Translations under genes and position numbers: made by a program
The notes under the pieces: generated by a model
The model's input: the letters and a program-made list of their open reading frames with translations, nothing else
What the model was told of the DNA's origin: nothing
Database searches by the model: none
Source of the DNA: Phoebastria nigripes
Lineage: Eukaryota; Chordata; Aves; Procellariiformes; Diomedeidae
Assembly: GCA_035582835.1 (NCBI GenBank)
Contig: JAYKAV010003143.1
Coordinates: 249,420-313,419 of the forward strand
Reading direction: 5' to 3'
Length of the DNA: 64,000 nucleotides
Part shown: positions 63,201-64,000 of the stretch, one piece after another
Layout of the letters: the number at the start of each line of letters is the position of its first letter
How positions within the stretch are numbered: the stretch's first letter is position 1

Positions 63201-64000
63201 GAGACCTTTTGACAGAGAAACTGGAACATGACAGATTTTTCTGTACTGAGGTCTCTGTAACAACTCATCAGCTGAGTACAGGATTAAGGGTGTACTGCAA
63301 AACCTGTTAAGCTCTAAGCAGAATCTATGGGCTTTGTAAATATTGAGAACACTCGTGGGAAGTGTTTGGTATACAGGTGTTTATTAATCTTGCTTTGTTT
63401 AGCTAAAAAACTATGGCTGGTTTGAAAATAATTTTCTAAATGTGTAAATTCCACAGTTTTATTTGTAACCTCCCCATTGCAGGGGTTTATTGATCAGTTA
63501 CAGCACAGGTCGTGATAAAATACAGAGTCCTGCATTAACGGAAGAATACTGCAGTATTAATATAGCTCAGACAGTAAGTGTGGAAGCTGGCAAGGTTAAA
63601 AAGTAGGCTCTACTACAGCCTAGTGAAAAGGCCCACCACATTTTGAGTTCTTTTCCCATCTCCAGTAAGGAGCTCAGAACAAATCAGAAACACATCCTGT
63701 TTATTCCTTGTCTTCTAGCTCATGAAGAATAACAAATCATCAGGGGAAAATAGTTTCCTATATATTTAATGGAACAAACAAAACCAAAACAATGTACTGG
63801 ACACCTCTGGAAAGACTTGTAGCTATTGTAAAGTACCAAGAAGCTGAGTCTTTTTGGTTCTGCTAAATGATGCAGTCATAACTGACACATGAATAATAAA
63901 ATCCTAACATTGGCAAATACAGATAAAAGAAAATAACCAACTGGTCCTTTGGTTGTGCTCAGAAGGAATGATAGGACCAAGGCAATGTTATAATCCACAG
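57257..64000. other. Non-coding AT-rich sequence to the end of the window
   Basis: No gene is supported. Frames are 99 codons or fewer. Two short stretches are slightly more protein-like than the rest (60547-60720 and 62198-62410) and are discussed under findings. An 18-base near-palindrome TGTACAGT-AC-ACTGTACA lies at 57948-57965. Confidence 0.5.

Noticed and set aside
1..64000. Operons, CRISPR arrays, phage or bacterial features
   Set aside because: CR1 LINEs, microsatellites and the absence of long ORFs show vertebrate nuclear DNA. No regularly spaced repeat array is present.

Overview
This window looks like bird (sauropsid) nuclear DNA, non-coding from end to end apart from degraded transposon coding sequence. 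The main evidence is one long, 5'-truncated CR1 LINE (about 20002-22820, + strand) and one short CR1 3' fragment (about 50293-50585, + strand). Both end in the ATTCTATG octamer repeats that terminate CR1. CR1 is the dominant interspersed repeat of birds and is also common in crocodilians and turtles. The two copies cover about 4.9% of the window, which fits the sparse repeat content of bird genomes. Twenty-seven isolated single N bases suggest a draft assembly with ambiguous base calls. The species cannot be told from the sequence.

Layout. 1-19943 is AT-rich single-copy-like sequence with small tandem duplications (2035-2096, 4672-4833, 12109-12134, 12533-12573) and simple repeats. 19944-20008 is a two-copy direct repeat directly at the 5' edge of the long CR1. 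20002-22820 is that CR1: an apurinic-type endonuclease domain, a reverse transcriptase domain, a C-terminal tail and a 3' end, inactivated by five in-frame stops and three frameshifts. 22821-50292 is AT-rich sequence holding a decayed old repeat (27263-27556), an A/C-rich low-complexity tract (33145-33236), a G-skewed block (37050-37500) and a strong 83-nt hairpin (47288-47370). 50293-50585 is the short CR1 fragment. 50586-64000 holds a CTCF-like site (55361-55376), a pair of inverted decayed tRNA-like sequences (56888-57113) and homopolymer tracts.

No host protein-coding exon can be supported. Open frames outside CR1 are 119 codons or shorter and carry no domain I recognise. The window is therefore most likely intergenic DNA or the interior of a large intron. 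The only coding content is the dead CR1 ORF2, whose parts in life would have nicked target DNA (endonuclease) and copied CR1 RNA into it (reverse transcriptase).

Most worth checking: the long-stem hairpin at 47288-47370 (microRNA precursor or small inverted-repeat element), the head-to-head inverted tRNA-like pair at 56888-57113, the direct repeat at the CR1 5' junction, and the CTCF-like motifs. I did not find anything that can be called a new biological system with confidence.
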